5,421 nt of DNA, taken from contig JAGWBL010000082.1 of assembly GCA_021295935.1 (NCBI GenBank), positions 1-5,421 on the forward strand, in the 5' to 3' direction. Positions 1-5,421 of this stretch are shown here, piece by piece. The notes beneath the pieces are model-generated. The model was given only the letters and a program-made list of their open reading frames with translations. It searched no databases and was not told where the DNA came from. The translations under genes were made by a program, and so were the position numbers. Within the stretch, counting starts at the first letter, position 1. Each line of letters starts with the position of its first letter. This DNA is from Pseudomonadales bacterium (lineage in GTDB: Bacteria > Pseudomonadota > Gammaproteobacteria > Pseudomonadales > Azotimanducaceae).

Positions 1-20
1 TTCTGGACACCGCATAAAGG

Positions 21-458
21 ATGGGTTGGACGGACGTTGATTTTGTGGGCAACGACGCAGCCTACGGACAGGCGATTGCGAACGCCGAGAGCGGAGCAGC
101 CGAAGGCTATCACGTGTTCACGCACTTGAATCGGATCTATGCCGACAGCGACATTTCCCCCGAAGTTGGGGCCTGGTACGACGAGTACGTTGAGAAGTTC
201 GGCTCCGAACCGAACGCCGGAGCCATGGAAGCTTGGCGCGCCGCAGACCTGACGGTTCTCGCCTTGGAGAGAGCCGGGCGGAATCTCACACGCGACAGAT
301 TCGTCGCGGCGCTTGAATCCATCACGGACTACACCGACATGTGGGGCAATCGCGTGTCCTTCGGACCAGACGATCACAAGGGCGTCACCGATTCCAACTT
401 GGCCCAGGTTCAAGACCGACGGTGGGTGCTTGTCGGCAAGTCGATCAGGTTCGACTGA
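21..458 (+). CDS. Branched-chain amino acid/amide-type ABC transporter substrate-binding protein, C-terminal part
   Basis: This is the C-terminal lobe of a periplasmic ligand-binding protein (Leu/Ile/Val-BP type, Peripla_BP_6 fold), which captures a small solute and delivers it to an ABC permease. Visible family features are the GWTDVDFVGNDAAYG strand-loop, the AAEGYHVFTH segment, a helix rich in acidic and aromatic residues (EVGAWYDEYVEKFG), a long helix around AWRAADLTVLALERAG, the RDRFVAALESI helix, and the late GNRVSFGPDDHKG loop before a C-terminal WVLVGKSIRFD strand. About 145 residues are present, whereas whole proteins of this family are usually near 370-420, so most of the gene should lie left of base 1. 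The ATG at 21 is probably an internal Met: the AAAGG directly abuts it and leaves no ribosome-binding spacing. An in-frame TAA at 15-17 blocks simple extension to the left, so the gene may be broken or contain a sequence error. It converges on the minus-strand operon. The ligand cannot be read from this part; arginine or a guanidino compound is only a guess from context. Confidence 0.75.
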   Translation: MGWTDVDFVGNDAAYGQAIANAESGAAEGYHVFTHLNRIYADSDISPEVGAWYDEYVEKFGSEPNAGAMEAWRAADLTVLALERAGRNLTRDRFVAALESITDYTDMWGNRVSFGPDDHKGVTDSNLAQVQDRRWVLVGKSIRFD

Positions 459-623
459 CCTCGGACGGACGGCTGGAGTCAGCCAGGATTCAACGTTGCG
501 ATCGTGAGCTTGGCTTCCATGACTGCGGTCGCATTGCGTTCCGGGGTTGAGAATTCTGCCAGTGACCCGAGGTGGATGGTGTCGCAGGCGCCAAGGGCCG
601 TTCGCGCTGTCGCGAAGGGAACG
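459..623. other. Convergent intergenic spacer
   Basis: A 165-bp spacer between the stop of the + strand binding protein and the stop of the minus-strand aminotransferase. It contains two short hairpins (471-484 and 601-616) and no T-runs. Open frames crossing it are extensions of shadows from the neighbouring genes, and I see no ribosome-binding site or family-like protein in it. Confidence 0.6.
601..616 (-). terminator. GC-rich hairpin just downstream of the aminotransferase stop, possible transcript end
   Basis: A perfect 6-bp inverted repeat (TTCGCG, 4-nt loop, CGCGAA) lies 7 bp past the aminotransferase stop codon, at the end of the minus-strand operon and inside the convergent spacer. 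The position suits a transcription end or an mRNA 3' stabilising stem. It lacks the T-run of an intrinsic terminator on either strand and the stem is short, so this is a tentative call. A weaker 5-bp stem (GGCTG/CAGCC, 471-484) lies 12 bp after the binding-protein stop on the other strand, also without a T-run. Confidence 0.3.
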
Positions 624-1835
624 CTAAGCCCTCGCCGCCTCGAGTGGGAGTGAATCGACAGCGATGGGGGCATCCGATCGCCACCAGTGTTCGATCCGAT
701 CACATGCGCGTTCGATGTCTTCTTTCGCCGGAGTGAGCGAGAGACGGACGTAGTCTCTGCAACTCTCGCCGAACGCGGAACCCGGAAACACGCTGACGGC
801 GCACTCGTTGAGCAGTCTCTGGGCGAGATCGTCACCGTGCATGTCGGAGTGGATCATCACGAATATGCCCGCTTCCGGGGCTCGGCAGGACAGGCCATCC
901 AGGCCATTGATTCGCTCCACGATCAGATCGCGGCGACGGCGATACTCACGTCGCATTGCGAGAGTGTCGCGATCGCTGGATCGAAGGGCTTGTTCCGCTG
1001 CATCCTGTATGAACTGGCTGACTCCGAAGTTGATGCCGCACATGTGCCGGGACATGTCTTGTGCCAGATGCTCGGGAGTGATGGTCCAACCCACCCGCCA
1101 TCCGCACATGGCGTGGGACTTGGACAGGCTGTCAATCACCACGATGTTGTCGTAGCAATCCGTCGAGCGTAACAGCGACATGTGAGGCACATCGAAGTAA
1201 AGGAGTGAGTACACCTCGTCGGAGATGATCCAGAGGTCGCGCTTCAGGCACTCCCGTGCCAGGTACTCGAGGACATGGGCGGGCACGACATGCCCGGTCG
1301 GATTGCAGGGGGTGTTGATGAGTATCGCTCGGGTCCGATTGTCTACGGCTGCCAGCAGCGAATCGGGATCGACCGAGAACTCGGGACCATCCTGGGGCAC
1401 TTGAACCATGTCGATGTTCGCGGAACCGAGAGTCAGGACGTAACTGGTGTATGTCGGTTCCGGAACGATGATGTTCTCGCCCGGATTCGCGATGCAGGAG
1501 ATGGCGGAGAACAGTCCCCCGGTGGCGCGCAGTGTCACGCTGACGTTTTCGGGGCTGATCGTGTGGTTGGTGTTCCGGGACTCCATCGATGCGATGCACT
1601 TGCGCAGCGGCATTTCACCCGATGGCGGTCCGTAGTGCGTGCGGCCGTTGCGGAGGGCCCCTACGAGAGCATCCGTGACTTGCGTGGGGGTCGTGAAACT
1701 TGGATCGCCGATCGACAGCAAGACAATGTCTTCACCGTTCGCCTTCCGTTCCAGTGCGTCGAAGTAGGCTTCCCAAGCTCGCCCGACGGGTTGTCCGAGC
1801 GCAGTTGCGATGTTGCTTCTTGGCAGATTCGTCAT
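624..1835 (-). CDS. aruH: Arginine:pyruvate transaminase-like class I PLP aminotransferase
   Basis: Fold-type I PLP aminotransferase, 403 aa, a full-length size for the family and close to the 393 aa remembered for P. aeruginosa AruH. Visible landmarks are the substrate loop IGDPSF (42-47), HYGPPSG (67-73), the NPTG motif (178-181, Asn178 contacting the cofactor), SDEVY (205-209, Asp206 facing the pyridine nitrogen), the Schiff-base lysine in SLSKSHAMCGWRVGW (Lys239), and YVRLSL with Arg364 as the expected carboxylate-binding arginine. Near-identical patches to remembered AruH include SLSKSHAM, GWRVGW, FIQDAA and the arginine-rich YRRRRDL helix. The inferred reaction is L-arginine + pyruvate to 5-guanidino-2-oxopentanoate + L-alanine, in the cytoplasm, as the entry step of the arginine transaminase pathway. 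The ATG overlaps the upstream decarboxylase stop by 4 bp (ATGA); the only ribosome-binding-like sequence is a weak AAGAG, so translational coupling probably sets expression. It is the last gene of the operon. Another amino donor, or a generic aspartate/aromatic aminotransferase role, remains possible. Confidence 0.82.
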   Translation of the reverse strand: MTNLPRSNIATALGQPVGRAWEAYFDALERKANGEDIVLLSIGDPSFTTPTQVTDALVGALRNGRTHYGPPSGEMPLRKCIASMESRNTNHTISPENVSVTLRATGGLFSAISCIANPGENIIVPEPTYTSYVLTLGSANIDMVQVPQDGPEFSVDPDSLLAAVDNRTRAILINTPCNPTGHVVPAHVLEYLARECLKRDLWIISDEVYSLLYFDVPHMSLLRSTDCYDNIVVIDSLSKSHAMCGWRVGWTITPEHLAQDMSRHMCGINFGVSQFIQDAAEQALRSSDRDTLAMRREYRRRRDLIVERINGLDGLSCRAPEAGIFVMIHSDMHGDDLAQRLLNECAVSVFPGSAFGESCRDYVRLSLTPAKEDIERACDRIEHWWRSDAPIAVDSLPLEAARA

Positions 1836-3445
1836 AGGTACCAGTTCTCTTGATCGTTGGAAACGAACCGTGATTCGGCGACAGCCACCACGGTGGGGAC
1901 CGATCGCTCATGGGCCTCGGCGATGACGCTCGCCAGCTCTTCGTGGTTGCGAGGCGCAGCGTGTGCGCATCCAAATCCCTTGGCTAGCATACGAAAGTCG
2001 GGAGACCTGCGATAGCCAGTGTGTTTCAAGATGTTTTCCGCCGCCAACGCCTTGTCTATCTCCTTGTAGGCGGAGTTGTCCCAGACCAGAAATGGCATCC
2101 CGAGCCCCAGATCCGAAGCCACGGCCAGTTCGCTGATGGTGAATTGCGCTCCGCCGTCCCCGACCAGGCAACTCACCCGGCTTTCGGGTCTCGCGAGCTT
2201 CGCCCCGATGGCGGCGGGTATGCCAAACCCGAGCGTGCCGAATCCCGATGCCGAGTGGAAGTAGCTGCGAGGCTTCTCCGGTTCGTACATCCACACCGCG
2301 AAGTAGGACGGCTGCGCGGAGTCCGAGACCAGGACGTCGGTCGCTTCGACCATCAGTTGGAAGAAATCGCCATAGTCGGCGCGAAAGTGTGGCTCTTGAC
2401 GAATGGAGTCCCGCAGCGCGCTGGCGCTTTGCGCCCCGTCACGATTGCGGGCTGTTGGCTGAATTGCTGGCAGCACTTGCGTCGCCCGCCCGCAGATCGC
2501 TACGTCAGCGGAAATGTTCCTGAGCAGCTGATCGGGGTCTGCGTCAATCCTGATCAGTCGCTGAATCACAACGGACTCCTGCAGAAACAGCATGTCGTAG
2601 TCCGTCTCGCCGAACTCGGTGCCTACTGCGAGCACCACATCCGCTTGGCTGATGGCATCACGGATGCACTTGAGCGAAGGACTGCCTCCGACTCGGTAAG
2701 GGCTTGATTTGGGAAGGATCCCCTTGGCGTTGGTCGTGTTGATGCATGGCGCGTCCAGAGTGGATGCGAGCCTGTGAATGTCTTCCGCGGCGTCCACGGC
2801 GCCGCCTCCCACGAGCAGGAGAGGTCGCTCAGCGGCATCCAGCAATTCCCTCGCCCGTGCGATCGACTGCATGGTGTCGCCATCCATGGGTGTGACGTCC
2901 GATACCGGACGTGGTTGAGGTGCTGCGGCGATCGAGTTCGAAACGGCGCTCATCGGGACTTGCATGTGGATAGCGCCGGGACGCATGGTATTGAAGATGC
3001 TGAAAGCGCCCTCCACCGCACTCGCGAGCGAATCGGCGTCGGTGATCTCGAACGAGGGCCGACAGATGTGACGGGAAAGCTGAAGTTGGTCCTCAAGCTC
3101 ATGTAAGCGTCCCGACGCTACTGGACTCGAAGCGCGATCCTGTGCAGGCGTCACCACGATCAGAGGTGACGAATCGCCGCTCGCCTGTGCTATTCCCGTG
3201 CTTGCGTTGAGGAAGCCCGGGCCATCGATGACGAGGCAGGCTGCGGGTCGCCCGGACGCCCGTGCGTAGCCGTCGCACATGAATGCTGCACCTTGTTCGT
3301 GGCGGGTGGTGACAACGTCGATCCCCTGCTGTACAAACGACGTGAAGAGCTTCAGGTTGTGGATTCCGGGGATGCCGAACGCTTGGGTCACGCCATGCTC
3401 GAGCAGGGAGAGCGCAAGCGCGTCAGCGAGCGCAGGCTGTTTCAA
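1832..3445 (-). CDS. aruI: 2-Ketoarginine (5-guanidino-2-oxopentanoate) decarboxylase-like ThDP enzyme
   Basis: Thiamine-diphosphate enzyme of the acetolactate synthase/pyruvate decarboxylase superfamily, 537 aa from the chosen start, against about 559 remembered for AruI. Domain order is the N-terminal PYR domain (about 4-165) with FGIPG (23-27) and the catalytic glutamate in RHEQGAAFMCDGYAR (Glu50); the central domain (about 190-330) with LLLVGGGAVDAAEDI, GTEFGETDYD (275-284) and RIDADPDQLLRN, the last two closely resembling remembered AruI; and the C-terminal PP domain (about 370-525) with the cofactor motif starting GDGG at 429 and ending WDNSAY. Asp430 and Asn457 are the expected metal ligands; Asp456 replaces the usual first Asn of the NN pair. 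The inferred reaction is 5-guanidino-2-oxopentanoate to 4-guanidinobutyraldehyde + CO2. I chose the TTG start because the frame's ATG at 3529 would add 28 arginine-rich residues that only shadow the upstream gene, family homology begins at about residue 4, a GGAAG site precedes the TTG, and the TTG overlaps the upstream stop by 4 bp. A TTG nine codons upstream is less well placed. Another 2-oxo acid substrate is the main alternative. Confidence 0.8.
   Translation of the reverse strand: MKQPALADALALSLLEHGVTQAFGIPGIHNLKLFTSFVQQGIDVVTTRHEQGAAFMCDGYARASGRPAACLVIDGPGFLNASTGIAQASGDSSPLIVVTPAQDRASSPVASGRLHELEDQLQLSRHICRPSFEITDADSLASAVEGAFSIFNTMRPGAIHMQVPMSAVSNSIAAAPQPRPVSDVTPMDGDTMQSIARARELLDAAERPLLLVGGGAVDAAEDIHRLASTLDAPCINTTNAKGILPKSSPYRVGGSPSLKCIRDAISQADVVLAVGTEFGETDYDMLFLQESVVIQRLIRIDADPDQLLRNISADVAICGRATQVLPAIQPTARNRDGAQSASALRDSIRQEPHFRADYGDFFQLMVEATDVLVSDSAQPSYFAVWMYEPEKPRSYFHSASGFGTLGFGIPAAIGAKLARPESRVSCLVGDGGAQFTISELAVASDLGLGMPFLVWDNSAYKEIDKALAAENILKHTGYRRSPDFRMLAKGFGCAHAAPRNHEELASVIAEAHERSVPTVVAVAESRFVSNDQENWYL
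3442..3445 (-). other. TTGA stop/start overlap between gbuA-like and aruI-like genes
   Basis: Read on the minus strand, TTGA contains the TTG start of the decarboxylase and the TGA stop of the guanidinobutyrase. This is the typical geometry of termination-reinitiation coupling, and it mirrors the ATGA junction at 1832-1835. Confidence 0.65.
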
Positions 3446-4392
3446 GCCGCTTCCACGCCCGGCAGCGCACAAAGGATCTCGAACGCGATTGTGGCGGCCA
3501 GCAGAGAGGTGATTCGCCCGGAATCCCAAGGCGGAGAGACTTCCACGATGTCCGCACCCACCAGGTTCAAGCCTCGGCAGCCGCGCACGATCTCAATGCC
3601 CTGCATGGAGGTCAAGCCGCCCGGTTCCGGCGTTCCTGTGCCCGGTGCGAACGCGGGATCGATGCCGTCGATGTCGAAGGAAAGATAGGCAGGACCCTCT
3701 CCGATGATTGAACGGATTCGATCCATATCGCGAGAGATGGAGCGATGCCAACAGTCTTCGGCGTGGAGCATGGTGAATCCCTGCTCCTCTCCGTAGGTGC
3801 AGTCGGGCCCGGTATACGTGGTGCCGCGGATCCCGATCTGCGCGGTGCGCCGGGGATCGATCAGTCGTTCTTCGACGGCTCTTCTGACCCACGTCCCATG
3901 AGTCATCGCTTCGCCGAACATGGCGTCGTTGCAGTCGGTGTGGGCGTCGACATGCACCAACGCAAGTTGGCCATGCAGGAGAGACAGGGCTCGGACGATC
4001 GGATAGGAAATCGTGTGATCGCCTCCCAGGGTGAGGGGTGCCGCGCCTTGCTTTGCGATGCGAGCATGGAAACCATCGATGAGGTCGATGGACTTTCTCA
4101 GATCGTAGGTGTTGATTGGCACATCTCCGACATCCGCAATCTTGAGACAATCGAAAGGGGCCTGCAGCGTGGTCAGGTTTACAGGCCGGAGGAGGCGTGA
4201 CTCGTCGCGGATCTCCCTAGGCCCATTTCGTGTACCGGATCGGTTCGACGTGCCGATGTCCAGTGGTACGCCAACGATGGCGACATCCAGTCCCTTCGCT
4301 GATTCGCGGCTGGGCAGTCGCATGAAGGTGGACGGCATCGCGAACCTGGGCGACTCGTTGCCCGACTTGGGTTGAAATTCCGAATCAACCAT
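3442..4392 (-). CDS. gbuA: Guanidinobutyrase (ureohydrolase/agmatinase family)
   Basis: Binuclear-manganese ureohydrolase, 316 aa, a complete gene of normal family length (remembered P. aeruginosa GbuA is 319 aa). All metal-site motifs are intact: GGDHT (His126), VDAHTD (Asp149, His151, Asp153) and SFDIDGIDP (Asp240, Asp242), plus MTHGT with His165 in the substrate region. The segments PRFAMPSTFMRLP (15-27), VGVPLDIGTSNRSGTRNGPREIR (40-62), IADVGDVPIN and YLSFDIDGIDPAFAPGTGTPE (236-256) resemble GbuA more than arginase or classical agmatinase as I recall them. The inferred reaction is 4-guanidinobutyrate + H2O to 4-aminobutyrate + urea, in the cytoplasm, the last step of the arginine transaminase pathway. 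The ATG at 4392 has an AGGG 4 nt upstream. It is the first of three overlapping genes, 78 bp after the esterase on the same strand. Agmatinase or guanidinopropionase activity cannot be excluded from sequence, but the two following genes favour guanidinobutyrate. Confidence 0.87.
   Translation of the reverse strand: MVDSEFQPKSGNESPRFAMPSTFMRLPSRESAKGLDVAIVGVPLDIGTSNRSGTRNGPREIRDESRLLRPVNLTTLQAPFDCLKIADVGDVPINTYDLRKSIDLIDGFHARIAKQGAAPLTLGGDHTISYPIVRALSLLHGQLALVHVDAHTDCNDAMFGEAMTHGTWVRRAVEERLIDPRRTAQIGIRGTTYTGPDCTYGEEQGFTMLHAEDCWHRSISRDMDRIRSIIGEGPAYLSFDIDGIDPAFAPGTGTPEPGGLTSMQGIEIVRGCRGLNLVGADIVEVSPPWDSGRITSLLAATIAFEILCALPGVEAA
3450..3454 (-). promoter_or_regulatory. Ribosome-binding site supporting the TTG start of the aruI-like gene
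   Basis: GGAAG on the minus strand, 4 nt before the TTG at 3445. The spacing is short but usable, and it lies within the last codons of the upstream gene. It favours this start over the ATG at 3529 or the TTG at 3472, which has no comparable purine run in front of it. Confidence 0.4.
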
Positions 4393-4396
4393 CGAA

Positions 4397-4405
4397 CCCT
4401 GCCTC
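4397..4405 (-). promoter_or_regulatory. Ribosome-binding region of the gbuA-like gene
   Basis: On the minus strand GAGGCAGGG precedes the ATG at 4392. It offers AGGG at 4 nt or GAGG at 9 nt spacing. This is the clearest Shine-Dalgarno-like stretch in the operon, fitting an independently initiated first gene followed by two coupled ones. Confidence 0.5.
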
Positions 4406-4470
4406 GCGCTCTGCTGTGCGCCAGTTCAGCATCGTCTTCATAGCGTCGTCAAGCCTGCAGACTGCCATAC

Positions 4471-5421
4471 TCAGAACATCGAAACCGGTTCGACCGGAAA
4501 CTCGGCGCATCCAATTCTCTCGTACTCGCCCGAGTCGAACTCTGGAGTGCCGCGAAACGCCAGGACATAAGTCTTGCAGTGCTCTTGCTTCCTCTTGAAA
4601 TCGGAGTCGGACGCGAGGGCTTTCCGAAGGGATGCTTGGTCTACGTGGACGTCCTCCATGCGTATGCCGCCACCGGACTCGGTGTCGAGAATCAGCAGCC
4701 GGGTGCCGCTGTGCGCCCATCGGTTCCACACGGGGTTCTCGCCGCGTCCCCCGGTTCCAGGATCGCCGGATCGAGCAAACTCGGCCCAGTACGACATGAT
4801 GTCGGCCGAGAGCCGCGATTGGGGCTCGTCCATGGGGACTGTCCGCGTGAGCGGCGGAAACATGTCGAAGGACCCGAAAACGAACGGCACTTCGATCCCA
4901 TGTGCAGCACCCAGGGCGACACTGACGTCGTATCCGAGAATCGTCCTCTGTTCATCCCAGTCGAACCGGTACGCAAACACGTCAGCGTGACTGGACTCGA
5001 GCATCCAGTCAGCAATCTCGTCCACCGTTCGGATCTTGGTTGCGTCGGATATGTATCGAACGACCCGTCGGTAGTCCGCCTCGTTCTTCACGCGGGGAAA
5101 GAGCCCGAACAAGCTCGACCGATAGTCGTCATGGTTCATCAAAAACAGGGCTGCTTCGTCGCGATTGGATCCCAGAATGATGGGCACCTGCTGGTATCCG
5201 GACGGGTTGCTGAAGACTGCGCTGGCGTCGGAAGGTGGAAGCACGTACCCATCGGAGAGCAGCGTTGGCATGAAGATCATGCCGAAGGCTGCAGGTTCCA
5301 GGCCCACGAAGAGGTCCTCCACCGAGGGCTCGCGAAGCGACCGGGCCCGGTCGCTGCCCGTCAATCCGGTGCCGAGGACGCCACTCGCTTCCAACTTGGC
5401 CGTGTAGGTGTGTGCCCAGCC
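4471..5421 (-). CDS. Type-B carboxylesterase, C-terminal part (5' end outside window)
   Basis: An alpha/beta-hydrolase of the carboxylesterase/cholinesterase (type B) family, hydrolysing carboxylic esters. The reading frame stays open to the right edge, giving 316 residues here; whole proteins are typically around 500-560, so roughly the first third is missing, including the oxyanion loop and the nucleophile motif GESAGG. Two of the three catalytic residues are visible: the acid in PIILGSNRDEAALFL (Glu codon 5155-5157) and the histidine in GAAHGIEVPFVFG (His codon 4900-4902). Other family marks are the FMPTLLSDGYVLP strand before the acid, the FAYRFDWDE strand, IMSYWAEFARSGDP, NPVWNRWA, and a C-terminal Cys in EHCKTY with a second in RIGCAEF. 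Such enzymes are often exported, but any signal peptide lies outside the window. The TTG at 5394 is not a credible start because coding-like sequence (GWAHTYTAKLEASG) continues upstream of it. It precedes the arginine-degradation genes by 78 bp on the same strand; a functional link is not evident. Confidence 0.85.
   Translation of the reverse strand, partial: GWAHTYTAKLEASGVLGTGLTGSDRARSLREPSVEDLFVGLEPAAFGMIFMPTLLSDGYVLPPSDASAVFSNPSGYQQVPIILGSNRDEAALFLMNHDDYRSSLFGLFPRVKNEADYRRVVRYISDATKIRTVDEIADWMLESSHADVFAYRFDWDEQRTILGYDVSVALGAAHGIEVPFVFGSFDMFPPLTRTVPMDEPQSRLSADIMSYWAEFARSGDPGTGGRGENPVWNRWAHSGTRLLILDTESGGGIRMEDVHVDQASLRKALASDSDFKRKQEHCKTYVLAFRGTPEFDSGEYERIGCAEFPVEPVSMF

Noticed and set aside
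479..835. Minus-strand open frame spanning the aminotransferase 3' end and the convergent spacer
   Set aside because: Most of it is the aminotransferase in another frame. The tail in the spacer looks passably protein-like but has no start, ribosome-binding site or family match of its own.
687..1172. + strand open frame (161 codons) antisense to the 3' half of the aminotransferase
   Set aside because: It is a mirror of the aminotransferase codons, with no ribosome-binding site or recognisable domain.
1275..1853. Long + strand open frame (192 codons) antisense to the aminotransferase
   Set aside because: It lies wholly opposite a gene with intact catalytic motifs, resembles no family I know, and long antisense frames are common in GC-rich coding DNA.
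2021..2707. + strand open frame (228 codons) opposite the decarboxylase
   Set aside because: The decarboxylase frame carries all the ThDP motifs through this region; this antisense frame has no family-like sequence.
3446..3529. N-terminal extension of the decarboxylase from the ATG at 3529
   Set aside because: The 28 residues are arginine/glycine-rich, coincide with coding sequence of the guanidinobutyrase, and precede the point where ThDP-family homology begins.
4410..4431. Possible sigma-70 promoter before gbuA, built on TTGACG
   Set aside because: At 16-18 bp spacing the -10 position reads around CTGAAC, a poor match to TATAAT, so I did not list a promoter.
4385..4729. Minus-strand frame overlapping the esterase 3' end and the gap before gbuA
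   Set aside because: The esterase frame carries the conserved C-terminal family features here; the alternative frame is low-complexity, basic and unrecognised.
1..5421. Search for CRISPR arrays, insertion-sequence ends, tRNA genes, defence modules or long repeats
   Set aside because: I saw no regularly spaced repeats, transposase-like protein, cloverleaf-like sequence or defence domain; coding sequence with clear metabolic functions accounts for nearly the whole window.

Overview
The window is bacterial DNA, GC-rich by eye, with tightly packed genes. The closest matches I can recall for the three complete genes are from Pseudomonas, so a proteobacterium is likely; the sequence does not allow a finer placement.

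Layout. At the left edge, on the + strand, is the C-terminal part of a periplasmic substrate-binding protein of the branched-chain amino acid/amide ABC transporter type. It ends at 458 and has an unexplained in-frame stop at 15-17. A 165-bp convergent spacer (459-623) separates it from a minus-strand gene block that fills the rest of the window. Read in the direction of transcription, right to left, that block holds: the C-terminal two-thirds or so of a type-B carboxylesterase whose 5' end lies beyond 5421; a 78-bp gap; a guanidinobutyrase of the ureohydrolase family (gbuA-like); a thiamine-diphosphate-dependent 2-oxo acid decarboxylase (aruI-like); and a class I PLP aminotransferase (aruH-like). 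The last three overlap each other by exactly 4 bp (TTGA and ATGA junctions) and almost certainly form one translationally coupled transcript.

How the genes work together. AruH, AruI and GbuA catalyse three of the four steps of the arginine transaminase (ATA) pathway described in Pseudomonas aeruginosa. Arginine plus pyruvate gives 2-ketoarginine plus alanine (AruH). 2-Ketoarginine loses CO2 to give 4-guanidinobutyraldehyde (AruI). An aldehyde dehydrogenase, not present in this window, oxidises this to 4-guanidinobutyrate. GbuA hydrolyses that to 4-aminobutyrate (GABA) and urea. The assignment rests on family motifs, on resemblance to remembered P. aeruginosa sequences and on the mutual consistency of three adjacent genes. 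Substrates are inferred, not shown. The binding protein could import arginine or a guanidino compound, and the esterase could release a substrate, but both links are speculative.

I saw no tRNA, rRNA, CRISPR array, insertion sequence or long repeat. The window is best read as a compact catabolic operon rather than a defence or mobile system.
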